Source: Bin5 sp963662575
GTDB taxonomy: Bacteria > Chloroflexota > Anaerolineae > Caldilineales > Caldilineaceae
Length of the DNA: 64,000 nt
NCBI GenBank assembly: GCA_963662575.1
Contig: OY759723.1
Span: 5,208,001-5,272,000, forward strand
Direction: 5' to 3'
Shown: positions 9,035 through 18,058 of the stretch, piece after piece
Numbering within the stretch: position 1 is the first letter of the stretch
Layout of the letters: the number at the start of each line of letters is the position of its first letter
Notes under the pieces: model-generated
The model's database searches: none
Seen by the model: only the letters and a program-made list of their open reading frames with translations
What the model was told of the DNA's origin: nothing
Translations under genes and position numbers: made by a program

Positions 9035-10192
9035 ATGTCGCCAACAACGTTTGAAGCCAGAGCGGTTACACAAGGTCCCAAACACCACTTTTTCGGCTAC
9101 TATGGCATCTGCCCCTGGGATGCTACAGAGCAGTATCTCCTTTGCCTGGAGTCGGAGTTCCATGAACGGCCGCCCGGCGCTGAAGATCGCGCCGTGGTCG
9201 GCCTGGTCGAATTGGCGACGGGCAAATTCGAGCCGCTGGCTGAGACGCGAGCCTGGAACTTGCAGCAGGGCTGTATGCTGCACTGGCTTCCGACCGCGCC
9301 GGACCGCCTCATTACGTACAATGACCGCCAAGGCGACAGGCATGTGGCTGTGGTCATGGACATCCACACGGGGAAGAAGCGTGTGCTGCCCCGTTCAATC
9401 AGTGGCCTGACCCGCGACGGCCGCCACGCGGTCAGCCTGAACTATGCCCGGCTCAAGTCGCTGCGGCCGGTAGTCGGCTACGCCGGCCTGCCCGATCTAT
9501 TTGCCGACCAGAACCATCCTGACAGCGACGGAATCTACCTGATGGACACGGAGTCGGGTGAGGCGGAAGTGCTGGTCTCCTACGAAGAGGCGCGCGCCCT
9601 GCTGCGCGACTACCCGGAAGCGCAGAGCCATAAGCTGTGGTTCAACCACACTGTCATCAATCGCGACGACACGCGCGTCGCTTTTGTCATCCGCTGGAAC
9701 GAACCAGGGATCGAAATCAAACATACGATCCTGGTGTCTGCCAGCCTCAAGGGAGGAGATCTGCGCATACTGACCGACCTGGCCGCATCGCATTTCGACT
9801 GGCAGACGGCGAGCACGCTCATTGGCTGGGTGACGATGCAAGAGGGCGAAAACTGGTATCGAATCGACGAACCCAGCGGCGAATATCAGCTGATGCGCCC
9901 TGACATTCTCACCCGCAACGGGCACAACAGCTTTACGAAAGATGGCGCCTGGATGCTGACCGATACAGGGCCCGACAGAAGCAACCTGCAATCATTGATG
10001 CTGTGGAACATGGAAGAGGAGCGGCTGGTTCATCTGGGACAGTTTCAGTCGCCTCCCCCTTTCCGCGGCGAAATCCGCTGTGACATGCACCCGCGCTGGA
10101 GTCGCGATGAGCGGCAAGTCTGCTTCGACTCGATCCACGGTGGCACGCGCCAAGTGTATGTCATGGACGTGTCAGCGGCCGTCGCGCCGTAA
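9035..10192 (+). CDS. beta-propeller protein, TolB/oligogalacturonate-lyase-like
   Basis: 385 residues without a signal peptide or membrane helix. The sequence has the repeating short beta-strand pattern of WD/PD40-type propellers, for example blades ending D-I-H-T-G-K-K-R, D-T-E-S-G-E-A-E and S-R-D-E-R-Q-V-C-F-D-S. The N-terminal phrase HHFFGYYGICPWD is characteristic of a bacterial family related to oligogalacturonate-lyase-type propellers. GAGGAG is eight bases upstream. It follows the two PhyH genes and precedes an acetyltransferase-fold gene at a 32-bp distance, suggesting co-transcription. Lyase activity cannot be claimed; most relatives are uncharacterised. Confidence 0.6.
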   Translation: MSPTTFEARAVTQGPKHHFFGYYGICPWDATEQYLLCLESEFHERPPGAEDRAVVGLVELATGKFEPLAETRAWNLQQGCMLHWLPTAPDRLITYNDRQGDRHVAVVMDIHTGKKRVLPRSISGLTRDGRHAVSLNYARLKSLRPVVGYAGLPDLFADQNHPDSDGIYLMDTESGEAEVLVSYEEARALLRDYPEAQSHKLWFNHTVINRDDTRVAFVIRWNEPGIEIKHTILVSASLKGGDLRILTDLAASHFDWQTASTLIGWVTMQEGENWYRIDEPSGEYQLMRPDILTRNGHNSFTKDGAWMLTDTGPDRSNLQSLMLWNMEEERLVHLGQFQSPPPFRGEIRCDMHPRWSRDERQVCFDSIHGGTRQVYVMDVSAAVAP

Positions 10193-10224
10193 CAGCCTGA
10201 GCCGGAACGGACACTTCTCTTGCC

Positions 10225-10962
10225 ATGCCCCCGTATAGCTGCAGCGAACTGACACAAGACCTGCGAAGCCTGCAAGTGGAAGCGGGCGATATCCTCTTTG
10301 TTCACTCCTCGTTCAAATCAATCGGGCCAGTCGAGGGCGGTGCCGATAACGTGATCCAGGCGCTGCAAGCCGCGATCGGGCCGGAAGGGCTCTTACTCAT
10401 GCCCTCCTTTAACCTGATAACGTGGGAGTTGCGGCCGAAAACTTGGGACCTCGACAACACGCCCTCTACTGTAGGCTGGATAACGGAGCGTTTCCGGCAG
10501 CTACCGTGCGTCTATCGTTCAGACCACTACTCACACTCGGTGGCGGCACGGGGAAGAGGGGCGAAGGCCTTTGTCGACGGGCATCTTCGTTTGGAGGGGT
10601 ACGGTTCACATTGGGACCGCAAGCCGTGGGGCAAGACCTTCGGGCTGCATTCGCCCATGTACAAGGCCTATCAGGCAGATGCCAAGCTTCTGATGCTGGG
10701 CGTGGACTACTACACTTCGACTTACATCCATCTTGTCGAGACGATGTACTGGCACACTCTGCGGGCCAAGAGCCGGGACACAGAGCGTGAGCCGGGATTC
10801 CCAGCCCTGGATCGTGTCAAAATGGGCGCGTTCTGGGAAAGGTCAGGGGAACTGAAGCGCGGACAGATCGGCGACGCAGACTGCCGCCTGTTCAGGATAC
10901 GGAGCTACGTCGACACGCTCCTGGCCGAGGTCGAAAGAAATCCCAAGCCATATTTGCGCTGA
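10225..10962 (+). CDS. AAC(3)-family N-acetyltransferase-like protein
   Basis: 245 residues matching the antibiotic N-acetyltransferase (AAC(3)/YokD) fold. Seen in order: VHSSFKSIG near residue 30, LLMPSF near 57, TPSTVGWITERFR near 82, HSVAARG near 100, and a C-terminal acceptor-site region SPMYKAYQADAKLLMLGVDYYTSTYIH. Such enzymes transfer acetyl from acetyl-CoA to an amino group. In environmental bacteria, family members placed in catabolic operons probably act on amino sugars or related metabolites rather than drugs, and the neighbours (propeller and PhyH genes) support that. Resistance should not be assumed. The gene ends facing the leftward operon across a large inverted repeat. Confidence 0.82.
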   Translation: MPPYSCSELTQDLRSLQVEAGDILFVHSSFKSIGPVEGGADNVIQALQAAIGPEGLLLMPSFNLITWELRPKTWDLDNTPSTVGWITERFRQLPCVYRSDHYSHSVAARGRGAKAFVDGHLRLEGYGSHWDRKPWGKTFGLHSPMYKAYQADAKLLMLGVDYYTSTYIHLVETMYWHTLRAKSRDTEREPGFPALDRVKMGAFWERSGELKRGQIGDADCRLFRIRSYVDTLLAEVERNPKPYLR

Positions 10963-11000
10963 CCGGTGACAATACCGTCACGCAGATTGGACCGGTCAGC
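10958..11000. terminator. bidirectional hairpin between convergent genes
   Basis: GCTGACCGGT (10958-10967) and ACCGGTCAGC (10991-11000) are perfect complements, and a second small hairpin (GTGAC-N6-GTCAC, 10966-10981) lies inside. It overlaps the stop of the acetyltransferase gene and lies before the stop of the opposing gene, the expected place for a shared terminator. There is no T-run on either side. Confidence 0.5.
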
Positions 11001-11020
11001 AAGTAGGTACTCTCCTTCAC

Positions 11021-12109
11021 CTAGTCAGGCTTATACTTGGGCTGTCGCGGCGTATGGTCACGGGTCATGCGGGTCGTGCGCTTTTCGAGCGGCAGCTCGA
11101 CCCGAGCTCCACCTTGCAGATGGGATTCGATGATGCCGAAGATGAGTTCGTTGCCGGCGCGGGCCGCGCGTACGCCGCCCCTGGGAGGTTGCCCGGTGTC
11201 GAGCGCATGGACAAGGTCTTGGACGGCTCGCAATGTAGAACTGGTTGGGGGTGTCTGCGGCGCCGGCGCGATCTTGAGCTCGTCGCGACCGCGCAGACCG
11301 ACCGGTTCGGCTTTACGCACCTGCCATTCACTCCCGTCGCCGAACGCTGTGATGGTCCCTTTGGAACAGATCGCCTCAATTTCGGACGCGCGGGCGGTGA
11401 GCAGGACGTGGGCCTTTACCCCATTGGCAAATTGAATGGTCCCTTCGCCCTGCGGGTCGCCGGAAAGAGTGTCGCCGTCGATCATGCTGTCGCCGTCGGG
11501 AAGATGGCCCTGCACCCATTCGGCCGGCGCATCGCTGTTGAGCCAGAGGACAAGGTCGAGAAAGTGGCTGCCTGAATTGAACAAGGTGCCGACGTTATAG
11601 ATGATTATGTGCTGCAGGTCGCCCAAGTCTCCGCTGTTGATAATCTCTTTCATGCGGTCGTACTTGGTGTCATAGCGCCGGTTGGTCCCGAGATTAAGAA
11701 TGGCGCCGTTCCGCTCGACTGCCTCGACCATAGCGTCGGCGTCAGCCATTGAGGCAGCCATAGCCTTCTCGGCGTAAATCGCTTTGACGCCTTGATTGGC
11801 GCAGTCCACTACAATTGCTGCGCGCGGCTCCGGCTGGGTGGCGACACTGACGATGTCCAGGTCTTCTTTGGCGAGCATCTCATGGTAATCGGTGTACTGT
11901 CCTTCCGCGGGCACGCCGTGCAGATTACCAAACTCAGCCATCACGTCGGTGCGCAGGTCGGCGCAGGCGACCAGGTCTGTGCGATCACAGGTAGTGTAGC
12001 CGGCGGCGTGTGAGTAGGGGAGCGCGATCCGGGAATAGCCGACAACTTCGTTGTCGATGAACCCGCCCATGCGGCTGCAACCGATTACGGCGGCGCGATA
12101 GGTTTTCAT
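11021..12109 (-). CDS. Gfo/Idh/MocA-family oxidoreductase
   Basis: 362 residues from the ATG at 12109 (GAGGAA seven bases upstream); a longer start at 12145 lacks support. N-terminal Rossmann domain (AAVIGCSRMGG, residues ~6-16) for NAD(P), then the family's nucleotide-side motif as AEKAM instead of the usual EKP, and a substrate-side GSHFLDLVLWL segment with the conserved His-Asp pair. Members oxidise or reduce sugars, inositols and similar polyols. It is the last gene of the leftward operon. The same YTDYHEM...LD-x-V-S-V-A-T signature occurs in the oxidoreductase at 60782, so the two belong to one subfamily. Confidence 0.88.
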   Translation of the reverse strand: MKTYRAAVIGCSRMGGFIDNEVVGYSRIALPYSHAAGYTTCDRTDLVACADLRTDVMAEFGNLHGVPAEGQYTDYHEMLAKEDLDIVSVATQPEPRAAIVVDCANQGVKAIYAEKAMAASMADADAMVEAVERNGAILNLGTNRRYDTKYDRMKEIINSGDLGDLQHIIIYNVGTLFNSGSHFLDLVLWLNSDAPAEWVQGHLPDGDSMIDGDTLSGDPQGEGTIQFANGVKAHVLLTARASEIEAICSKGTITAFGDGSEWQVRKAEPVGLRGRDELKIAPAPQTPPTSSTLRAVQDLVHALDTGQPPRGGVRAARAGNELIFGIIESHLQGGARVELPLEKRTTRMTRDHTPRQPKYKPD

Positions 12110-12178
12110 TGTTTCATTCCTCTCAGTGCATTTCCGATGGGGCAAATTCTCGCTGCGAAATCTGTAGGTATGCTATGG

Positions 12179-13090
12179 TCAGCCTAAGGCGTTGAGCCTG
12201 TCGCGCAGTTCTTGCGTCAGACCCATCTCCTCAGCCTGGAAGGCTTGATCAATGTGGGATAGGGTACGGCAACCGATCAACACGGACGTGATACCAGGCT
12301 GGCCAATCGCCCAGGCCAGGGCAAGCTGTACCATTGAAATGTCCGTTTCCGCGGCAATGTCGCGCAATCCTTCCATGCGGCGCATCGACGTGTCGTTCTC
12401 GTAGATATCCCAATGGTCGGGCATGACATCGAAACGCGTCCCCTTAGGAGCCGTCCACGTTTTGGTGTACTTTCCGGTAAGGAAACCGGCCCCAAGCGGG
12501 CTGTAGGAAGTCACGCCGATATTCTGATCGGCGCAGAAAGGCAGCAGTTCGGCCTCAATGTCGCGGATGGCCAAACTATAGTTAGGCTGGACCGATACCA
12601 TCGGCGCCAAGTCGTTCACATCGGCAATCCAGAGGGCCTTGCAAATCTGCCACGCGTCGAAGTTGCTGCAACCCAGATAGCGCACCTTCCCCTGCTGCAC
12701 AAGTGTATTCAGGGCGTCCATCGTTTCCTCAAGCGGCGTGTTGGCATCGAAAGCATGCAGCTGATAGAGATCGATGACATCGGTTTGCAGGCGGCGCAGG
12801 CTGTCTTCCGCAACCTGCAAGATGCGCTCGCGCCCCAGGGGCGGCACAATCTTGGTCCCTAATACCACTTTCTGCCGGTTGCTGCTGCGTGAGAGCCATT
12901 GCCCCAGAACTTTCTCCGAGCCGCCGGCGGAATAGACTTCGGCCGTGTCGATCAGATTAATGCTCCGGTCCACTGCGTAGTCGATTATCGAAAATGACGT
13001 TTCAGCATCGATTTCGCGGCCAAAGGTAACGCTGCCCAGACCAATTGAACTGACATGCAGTTCAGAGTTGCCCAATTGGCGGATTTCCAT
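12179..13090 (-). CDS. aldo/keto reductase
   Basis: 303 residues from the ATG at 13090. AGGAGG lies eight bases upstream of this ATG but only two bases from an in-frame GTG at 13096, which decides the start. The (beta/alpha)8 NADPH-dependent reductase tetrad is complete: D48, Y53, K80 and H112 (VIDLYQLHAFD). The C-terminal cofactor-binding part (TSVLIGCRTLSHIDQAFQA) is present. It probably interconverts a sugar or other aldehyde/ketone with its alcohol. A second aldo/keto reductase lies directly upstream in the same operon, but the two are clearly different subtypes. Confidence 0.92.
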   Translation of the reverse strand: MEIRQLGNSELHVSSIGLGSVTFGREIDAETSFSIIDYAVDRSINLIDTAEVYSAGGSEKVLGQWLSRSSNRQKVVLGTKIVPPLGRERILQVAEDSLRRLQTDVIDLYQLHAFDANTPLEETMDALNTLVQQGKVRYLGCSNFDAWQICKALWIADVNDLAPMVSVQPNYSLAIRDIEAELLPFCADQNIGVTSYSPLGAGFLTGKYTKTWTAPKGTRFDVMPDHWDIYENDTSMRRMEGLRDIAAETDISMVQLALAWAIGQPGITSVLIGCRTLSHIDQAFQAEEMGLTQELRDRLNALG

Positions 13091-13133
13091 GTTCACAACC
13101 TCCTGACATTTCTAACTCAAGGTAACTGTTCTC

Positions 13134-13166
13134 AATTGACTCGTAACTACCCTGCCACAGTCAATT
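13134..13166. promoter_or_regulatory. inverted repeat upstream of aldo/keto reductase
   Basis: AATTGACT-N17-AGTCAATT, a perfect 8-bp inverted repeat in the 142-bp gap ahead of the reductase at 13090, the largest gap inside the leftward operon. Half-site centres are 25 bp apart, which suits a dimeric or tetrameric regulator. It may mark an internal promoter/operator splitting the operon. Confidence 0.35.
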
Positions 13167-13232
13167 CGCGCCTCTCTATAGCTGTCGTCTGCTTGGACCC
13201 CGGTGGCTGCCCGAGTTTTCTCTGGCAGCAGT

Positions 13233-14246
13233 TCACGGACGATTCATCCGTTTGGCAGCCGCTACAAGGTCGGCTTGCCAGTTACTCGGATTGAGCAGTC
13301 CGGGATCGTCGATGCGAAGCTGACGCAACTCGTGGATCAGGTCATGCGAGAGTGCCGTGGTTGCGGCCAGTAGGTTCTCCTCTAGTTCTGACTCGGTGCG
13401 CATACCGACAAGCACCGAGCCAATGCGCGGTTCTGCCAACGCAAAAGCGATAGCGGCCTGCGCCGGCGTGAGGGAGGCGTCCGTTCCGAGCCGGGGGCGT
13501 CCGGCGGCCTCGGCAACCAGTTGGCGGAAGCGCCTTGAACGTGCTTTCAGCGGTTCAAGCCTGTCAGGCAGGTAGTCGGCGCGCTCAGTCAAAACACCTT
13601 GCAGCAGGACGGAACGCACGAGGATGCCGACGCCGAGTCTTGTCGCTGCTGGGAAGAGCCTGTCCGCAAGGCGTTGATCAAAAAGCGAATACGTGACCTG
13701 AACGGTGTCGAACAGATCCAATTCGAGTGCGGCAAGCGGCAGATCAGGGCCGTAAAAGGAACCGCCGCGCCAGAGTATCATTCCGCTGGCGCGCGCTTGC
13801 GAAAAAATCTCAGCGACCAGGTCGGCCTGATCCAGCAGGTCGGCGTCGACGTTGTGGATCTGCCAGATGTCGACGTGGTCGGTCTGCAGCGAATGGAGGC
13901 TGCTTTCGAGGCCAGAGAGCATCGCTCGGCGCAGGGCGTTTCCGCGCAGCGTCTTTCCATCGGCCTGCACAGTGGCCTTGGTAGCAAGCACGGCGCGATT
14001 GCGGCGGCCGCGCAGCGCCCGTCCCAGAATTGCTTCGCTATTGCCGTAGGCCTGGGCAGTGTCAATAAAATTTATGCCGGCGTCCAATGCCGCGCCAACC
14101 AGTCGTTCGGCGGCGGGCAGGGAGGGACGACCATAGTGTCCGGGCACAGGAATGCCATAGTCCATCCCCAGTTCCACGGTTCCCAAGGCGATAGGCGAAA
14201 CGGAAAGATTCGTGTGTCCAAGGGTACGATAATGGCTACGATTCAT
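13233..14246 (-). CDS. aldo/keto reductase
   Basis: 337 residues. The catalytic set D62, Y67, K90 and H131 (HVDIWQIHNVD) is intact, and the C-terminal IGSVLVGMRTESELEEN segment is the NADP-binding end. Longer than the reductase at 12179 because of an insertion after the first strand (residues ~28-42, PVPGHYGRPSLP), resembling galactose-dehydrogenase-type reductases. No clear Shine-Dalgarno is seen at this ATG, so translation may depend on the gene upstream, which ends 53 bp away. Expected role: NAD(P)-dependent sugar or aldehyde oxidation-reduction in the operon's pathway. Confidence 0.9.
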   Translation of the reverse strand: MNRSHYRTLGHTNLSVSPIALGTVELGMDYGIPVPGHYGRPSLPAAERLVGAALDAGINFIDTAQAYGNSEAILGRALRGRRNRAVLATKATVQADGKTLRGNALRRAMLSGLESSLHSLQTDHVDIWQIHNVDADLLDQADLVAEIFSQARASGMILWRGGSFYGPDLPLAALELDLFDTVQVTYSLFDQRLADRLFPAATRLGVGILVRSVLLQGVLTERADYLPDRLEPLKARSRRFRQLVAEAAGRPRLGTDASLTPAQAAIAFALAEPRIGSVLVGMRTESELEENLLAATTALSHDLIHELRQLRIDDPGLLNPSNWQADLVAAAKRMNRP

Positions 14247-14299
14247 AGGATATAACGATGGGCAGGTGGCTAGTGACTTGTGCAGTTGATGCCAAGCGA

Positions 14300-15511
14300 T
14301 TACTGATCATTGATCTCTGACAGTTCGTGGATGGGCAGCGCACCCGACATGTACTCCTGCTCCCATAGGGCTACGGTCTCCTTGATGAACTCGTCGACCG
14401 GGCGGTCGATTCCATGGTGCTCCATCAGCTGCGGCAGCCACTTGTGGCCAAAGGCGACATGCTGCCTTTCATCGGCCATATCGTAACTGACGAACTGGGC
14501 CGACAGGCGGTCGCCGGTCTCTGCGTAGGCGGCCATCTGCACGTGGCGATGTGGGAAGGCGTGCGTTTCATTGCCCATGGTCAGAAGACAGTATTGGGTG
14601 GCGGCGTCGTACTGGGTGCGCCAGGTGTAAATGAGTGTATTCTGGGGCACGTCGGTATAGTCAAGTCCGTGGTGAGCCAGCCACTCGATGCCCAGTTTAC
14701 AGTGCCGGGTCTCATCGTAGCAGTGGCGGGCGCTGTCGTAGGTGAAGGCCCACGGCATGCCAGGCGAGAGATGGATGATAAGCGCAACCGTTTCGGCGGC
14801 CAGCATCTCCTGGCTGTAGCTCTCGAAATCCCGCAGGCGCTGCGTCGCATGATCAACCGACTTGACTCGCTGGCCGGCGTCGCGATTGACAAGACTGAAG
14901 CGACTATCGCGGGCGGCGACGCGGGGAAATTCAAATGGCGTGCGGCATGTGGGCGGCGTCGGCGTCTCTTGCCGAACTTCCCTTCCTGAGACACCGCCGG
15001 CTGCTGCCAGCAGGTCAGCGATATAGGCCTCCCATTCGCCGGGCGCGTGGTCTGCCAGTGCTTCTTCTGCCCAGATGAGTTGCGGTTCTTCATCCATCAG
15101 GATGTGTTTGAACGCGTACAGAGTCGGCGCATCGGGATTGGCAAACGTCTGCTCGCAATGCCAGCGGTAGGTGGCCACTAGTGCCGGCTTGATTACACGA
15201 AACAGTCCGGCCAGAAGGTCTGCCTCAGTCGGCGCGTGAACCGCTTCGGCCATCAGGTGCTCGAGCGCGTCGTCGCCGGGCGGACGGAAGGCCGGCGTCT
15301 GGATCTCGCGCAAACGCTGGTAAAGGTACTGGACATGCTGCGCGTCCTCCCAGAGGAGGCGCCCCATAGCCAGTTTCCAGTCCATGTTGGCGGCGGCGGG
15401 CAGCCAGGCGGCCAGAATGCGCAGCGACTCATATTCGATGTAACGGTAACGGTTAAGCAGCCCCTTGTTATGGGCGAAGTTGATCTGCTCCGGTGGGGAC
15501 AGTACCTGCAT
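14300..15511 (-). CDS. ferritin-like di-iron-type protein, duplicated fold
   Basis: 403 residues, no signal peptide. The C-terminal half shows two complete ferritin-like helix pairs: E240 with D-E267-T-R-H270, then E331 with D-E348-R-Q-H351, i.e. the E + ExxH ligands of a di-iron centre. The N-terminal half has decayed equivalents (EDAQH at 55-59 and DEEPQL at 140-145), so the protein looks like an internal duplication with one active half. The start codon overlaps the stop of the amidohydrolase (TAATG), and that gene's last codons supply the AGGAGGAGG ribosome site, so the two are translationally coupled. Likely an iron-dependent oxidase/oxygenase; the substrate is unknown and the exact family is not recognised with certainty. 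Confidence 0.62.
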   Translation of the reverse strand: MQVLSPPEQINFAHNKGLLNRYRYIEYESLRILAAWLPAAANMDWKLAMGRLLWEDAQHVQYLYQRLREIQTPAFRPPGDDALEHLMAEAVHAPTEADLLAGLFRVIKPALVATYRWHCEQTFANPDAPTLYAFKHILMDEEPQLIWAEEALADHAPGEWEAYIADLLAAAGGVSGREVRQETPTPPTCRTPFEFPRVAARDSRFSLVNRDAGQRVKSVDHATQRLRDFESYSQEMLAAETVALIIHLSPGMPWAFTYDSARHCYDETRHCKLGIEWLAHHGLDYTDVPQNTLIYTWRTQYDAATQYCLLTMGNETHAFPHRHVQMAAYAETGDRLSAQFVSYDMADERQHVAFGHKWLPQLMEHHGIDRPVDEFIKETVALWEQEYMSGALPIHELSEINDQ

Positions 15512-16581
15512 TATCCTCCTCCTAACTGAATATCCAGGAGTTCGGCGGCGTTTCCACAAAAAATATCTTCGATTTGGCGCTCGCTCAGTTTCAGCCGCTG
15601 GCAGGCAAGGCGGATACTGCGCAACGACTCAAGTCCGATCAGCACAGGCTGCAAAGAGGTATGATTCTCTTCCAGGTCCATCTCGTCGGCGTAGAGCCAG
15701 TGGAAAGAGTCGCCGATGGCAACACAGCGGCCGCGCGTATGACTGACATGGAAATCGGTCCCATACATCAGCTTTTCGTGGCCCATCGTCTCGACAATCG
15801 CCTCGAACGCGCCGGCCTCGGTGACCGCAGAGGTATCGAACCAGACATTGTCCAGGCCGCGCAGGCTCTCGATGCCCTCGATCGTATGCCACGGGTTGAA
15901 TCCGCGCGCGGCGTGGGCCAGAATCAGCCGCATATCGGGATAGGACTCACAGTAGCGGCGGATCGTAGCCTGGTTGACCGGGTCGGCAAGCGCCCGGTCG
16001 CGCACCATATGCAGGGTGATGGTCAGCCCCAAAGTGTTGGCCGCGGCGACGTGGTCTTCGGGCAGATAGGCCTCGATCGGAGCTGTCCAGGTCGGATCTT
16101 CGGCGGTGTAGGAGCCGGCGCCGGACTCGTCTGTGCCCAGCCTTGGATTCAGCGGCGCCATTGTGTGGTAGCACTTCAGACCGGTCATGCCCAAGCGGCG
16201 CACTTCGTCAAGGACTATCTCAGCGTCCATGTCGGGCGAGATGATCAGTTGCCCGCGCGAGTTTCGCGCCAGAGGCGTGGTGCCACTGATCTCTGCGCCA
16301 ATGAAATCGTTGTTGGCTTGGCGATCACCGAGAAAGGCGAGACCAAAGAAAAGACCGCCTATGACGCGTCCCCCCGGATGCAGCCACTCATTGAACTGCG
16401 CGTATTCTGTCAGACCAAGGCGGGGCGGCGTCGTTTCCAGCCCGGGACGAGGCTTACCGCCTGGATAGTGCTCGTGGCAGAAAAGATGCGCGTGGGCATC
16501 AATTATGCGGTCCGGTAGAAACGGAAGGATTTCCCTTTCGAGAAACGTTTGATCGGCCTTGGTAAATTCATTCGAAAACAT
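15511..16581 (-). CDS. amidohydrolase-family metal-dependent hydrolase
   Basis: 356 residues from the ATG at 16581 (an upstream TTG at 16632 is unlikely). It has the TIM-barrel amidohydrolase layout: H30-A-H32 after strand 1 (IIDAHAHLF), H191 (LTLHM-like ITLHMVRD), H223 (LILAHAARG) and D276 (MYGTDFHVSHT). It belongs to the amidohydro-2/ACMSD-like branch, which performs hydrolysis or decarboxylation of cyclic or aromatic carboxylates and lactones. It shares one base with the downstream ferritin-like gene. The pairing of a hydrolase/decarboxylase with a di-iron-type protein implies consecutive steps on one substrate, which is inference. Confidence 0.88.
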   Translation of the reverse strand: MFSNEFTKADQTFLEREILPFLPDRIIDAHAHLFCHEHYPGGKPRPGLETTPPRLGLTEYAQFNEWLHPGGRVIGGLFFGLAFLGDRQANNDFIGAEISGTTPLARNSRGQLIISPDMDAEIVLDEVRRLGMTGLKCYHTMAPLNPRLGTDESGAGSYTAEDPTWTAPIEAYLPEDHVAAANTLGLTITLHMVRDRALADPVNQATIRRYCESYPDMRLILAHAARGFNPWHTIEGIESLRGLDNVWFDTSAVTEAGAFEAIVETMGHEKLMYGTDFHVSHTRGRCVAIGDSFHWLYADEMDLEENHTSLQPVLIGLESLRSIRLACQRLKLSERQIEDIFCGNAAELLDIQLGGG

Positions 16582-16644
16582 GGCGGAATTCCATCGTTTG
16601 ATGACCAGCGAACTACGCCGGTCTGGGGCCAACGAGAACAGTTT

Positions 16645-17997
16645 TTATCGAACTTGTCGGCGGAAGGGTTCCTTTTTCAGTTCAACCCTTAACAGGTCGT
16701 CGAGATTGCCCTGCTCGAGCCCGGCGCGAACGACCTGCAGTGCTTCGGCAGCCGCTGCGCCAGTCAGTTGAATATCCTCATCTGTGTGGGCGAGCGTCGG
16801 CTTGAAGCTCATGTAAGTGTGGACACCGCGGCGGGCCATCTCCTGGATGAAAAGAGTAGAGACCTTGCGGGGATCGATGTCATCGGGCGTATTTAGCGTG
16901 ACGGTTGGGCCGGTATGCAGGCCGGTGCAGGCGCCTTCCAGCCCGGACTCATTGATTGCCTGATTGAGAGCGCTACGCAGTTTTTCGCCGATTTCCTTGA
17001 ATCGCCGCGGCGCCTCGCGTCGCTTCAATTCACGAATTGTCGTGAGCGAGGCAGCCAGCCCAATGTTGTCACTCCAGTATGAACTGGAGATGAACATGTG
17101 CTTGGCCGGCTCCATCACCTCTCGCGAGCCGACTACGGCGCCCATAGGGTAGCCGTTCGACATGCATTTGGCGACAACGGTCATATCCGGGGTGACGCCG
17201 ACCGCCTCCTGCACGCCGCCGACGGCGATGCGCCAGCCGCAGGATACCTCGTCGAAGATAAATACGACGCCATGATCGGCGGCGAGTTGCTTTACCGCTT
17301 CAAGATAGCCCGGCGGCGGCAGTTCGGAGCGGGCCGGCTCCATCATTATGGCAGCGACCTCACCGGTGTGTTCTTCGAGCAGCGCGGCCAGCATCTCCAG
17401 ATCGCCGTAGATGAAAGGGACGACTGTGCCTTCCAGGCCCTTGGGCACGCCGATCGGCTCGATGCCGGCGAAGGGATATTCTCCGCTTTCAGGGTTGACG
17501 CCGTAGTTGGCGGCTTGATACCAGTCGTGCCAGCCGTGATAGCCGCAGAAAAGGATCTTGTCCTTGCCGGTTGTGCCGCGAGCGATGCGCACGGCCATGG
17601 CGCAGGCGTCTCCGCCACCCTTGGCATAGCGCACCATCTGCGAACTGGGAATCGTGTTGTTGAGCTCCTCGGCCAGTTCCAACTCAAGCGGGCTGTTGGC
17701 GGAGAAAATGCTGCTGCGGTCGATCTGCTCCTTGACGGCCGCGTCGACAACATCGTCCGCATGCCCCAGGATGATAGCGCCGACCGCGCTCATCCAGTCG
17801 ATGTACTCATTTTCGTCAACATCGATGAAGCGGGAGCCTTTGGCACTTTGAGCGTAGATAGGGCTGGCGCCGTGTGCGAACTGGTCGGCGCGGCGGCTGA
17901 TCAGCTGTGTCCAGCCGGGGATCAACTCGCCTGCCTGCTCGTAGAGGTCGAGCGAGCGGGAAACGTCGTGATGTGCGGACTTCGGGAACGAGGTCAT
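16645..17997 (-). CDS. class III PLP-dependent aminotransferase, HemL-like
   Basis: 450 residues. Fold-type I class III features are clear: GGGDACAMAVRIARG near 127 (position of the phosphate-binding loop), CGYHGWHDW at 151-159 with the ring-stacking His, FIFDEVSCG with D249 holding the pyridine nitrogen, and VVAKCMSNGYP with the Schiff-base lysine K277. AAGGAGG is six bases upstream of the ATG. It resembles glutamate-1-semialdehyde aminomutase, but the local catabolic context and the changed NSGTEA-type segment make a heme role unlikely; an aminotransferase or aminomutase for an amino acid-like substrate is more probable. Confidence 0.88.
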   Translation of the reverse strand: MTSFPKSAHHDVSRSLDLYEQAGELIPGWTQLISRRADQFAHGASPIYAQSAKGSRFIDVDENEYIDWMSAVGAIILGHADDVVDAAVKEQIDRSSIFSANSPLELELAEELNNTIPSSQMVRYAKGGGDACAMAVRIARGTTGKDKILFCGYHGWHDWYQAANYGVNPESGEYPFAGIEPIGVPKGLEGTVVPFIYGDLEMLAALLEEHTGEVAAIMMEPARSELPPPGYLEAVKQLAADHGVVFIFDEVSCGWRIAVGGVQEAVGVTPDMTVVAKCMSNGYPMGAVVGSREVMEPAKHMFISSSYWSDNIGLAASLTTIRELKRREAPRRFKEIGEKLRSALNQAINESGLEGACTGLHTGPTVTLNTPDDIDPRKVSTLFIQEMARRGVHTYMSFKPTLAHTDEDIQLTGAAAAEALQVVRAGLEQGNLDDLLRVELKKEPFRRQVR

Positions 17998-18058
17998 TGC
18001 GTCCTCCTTAAGAGTCCAATTGATGGCGGCCAGAAACCGCGGCGGCGTTGGACACTAT

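Noticed and set aside
15512..15746. Attachment-site or IS remnants around the operon genes
   Set aside because: Looked for transposase-like frames, terminal inverted repeats and target duplications across the window; none were convincing.
16645..17997. Heme biosynthesis gene hemL
   Set aside because: The enzyme keeps class III residues, but the substrate-phosphate loop differs from the usual NSGTEA pattern and no heme gene is nearby.
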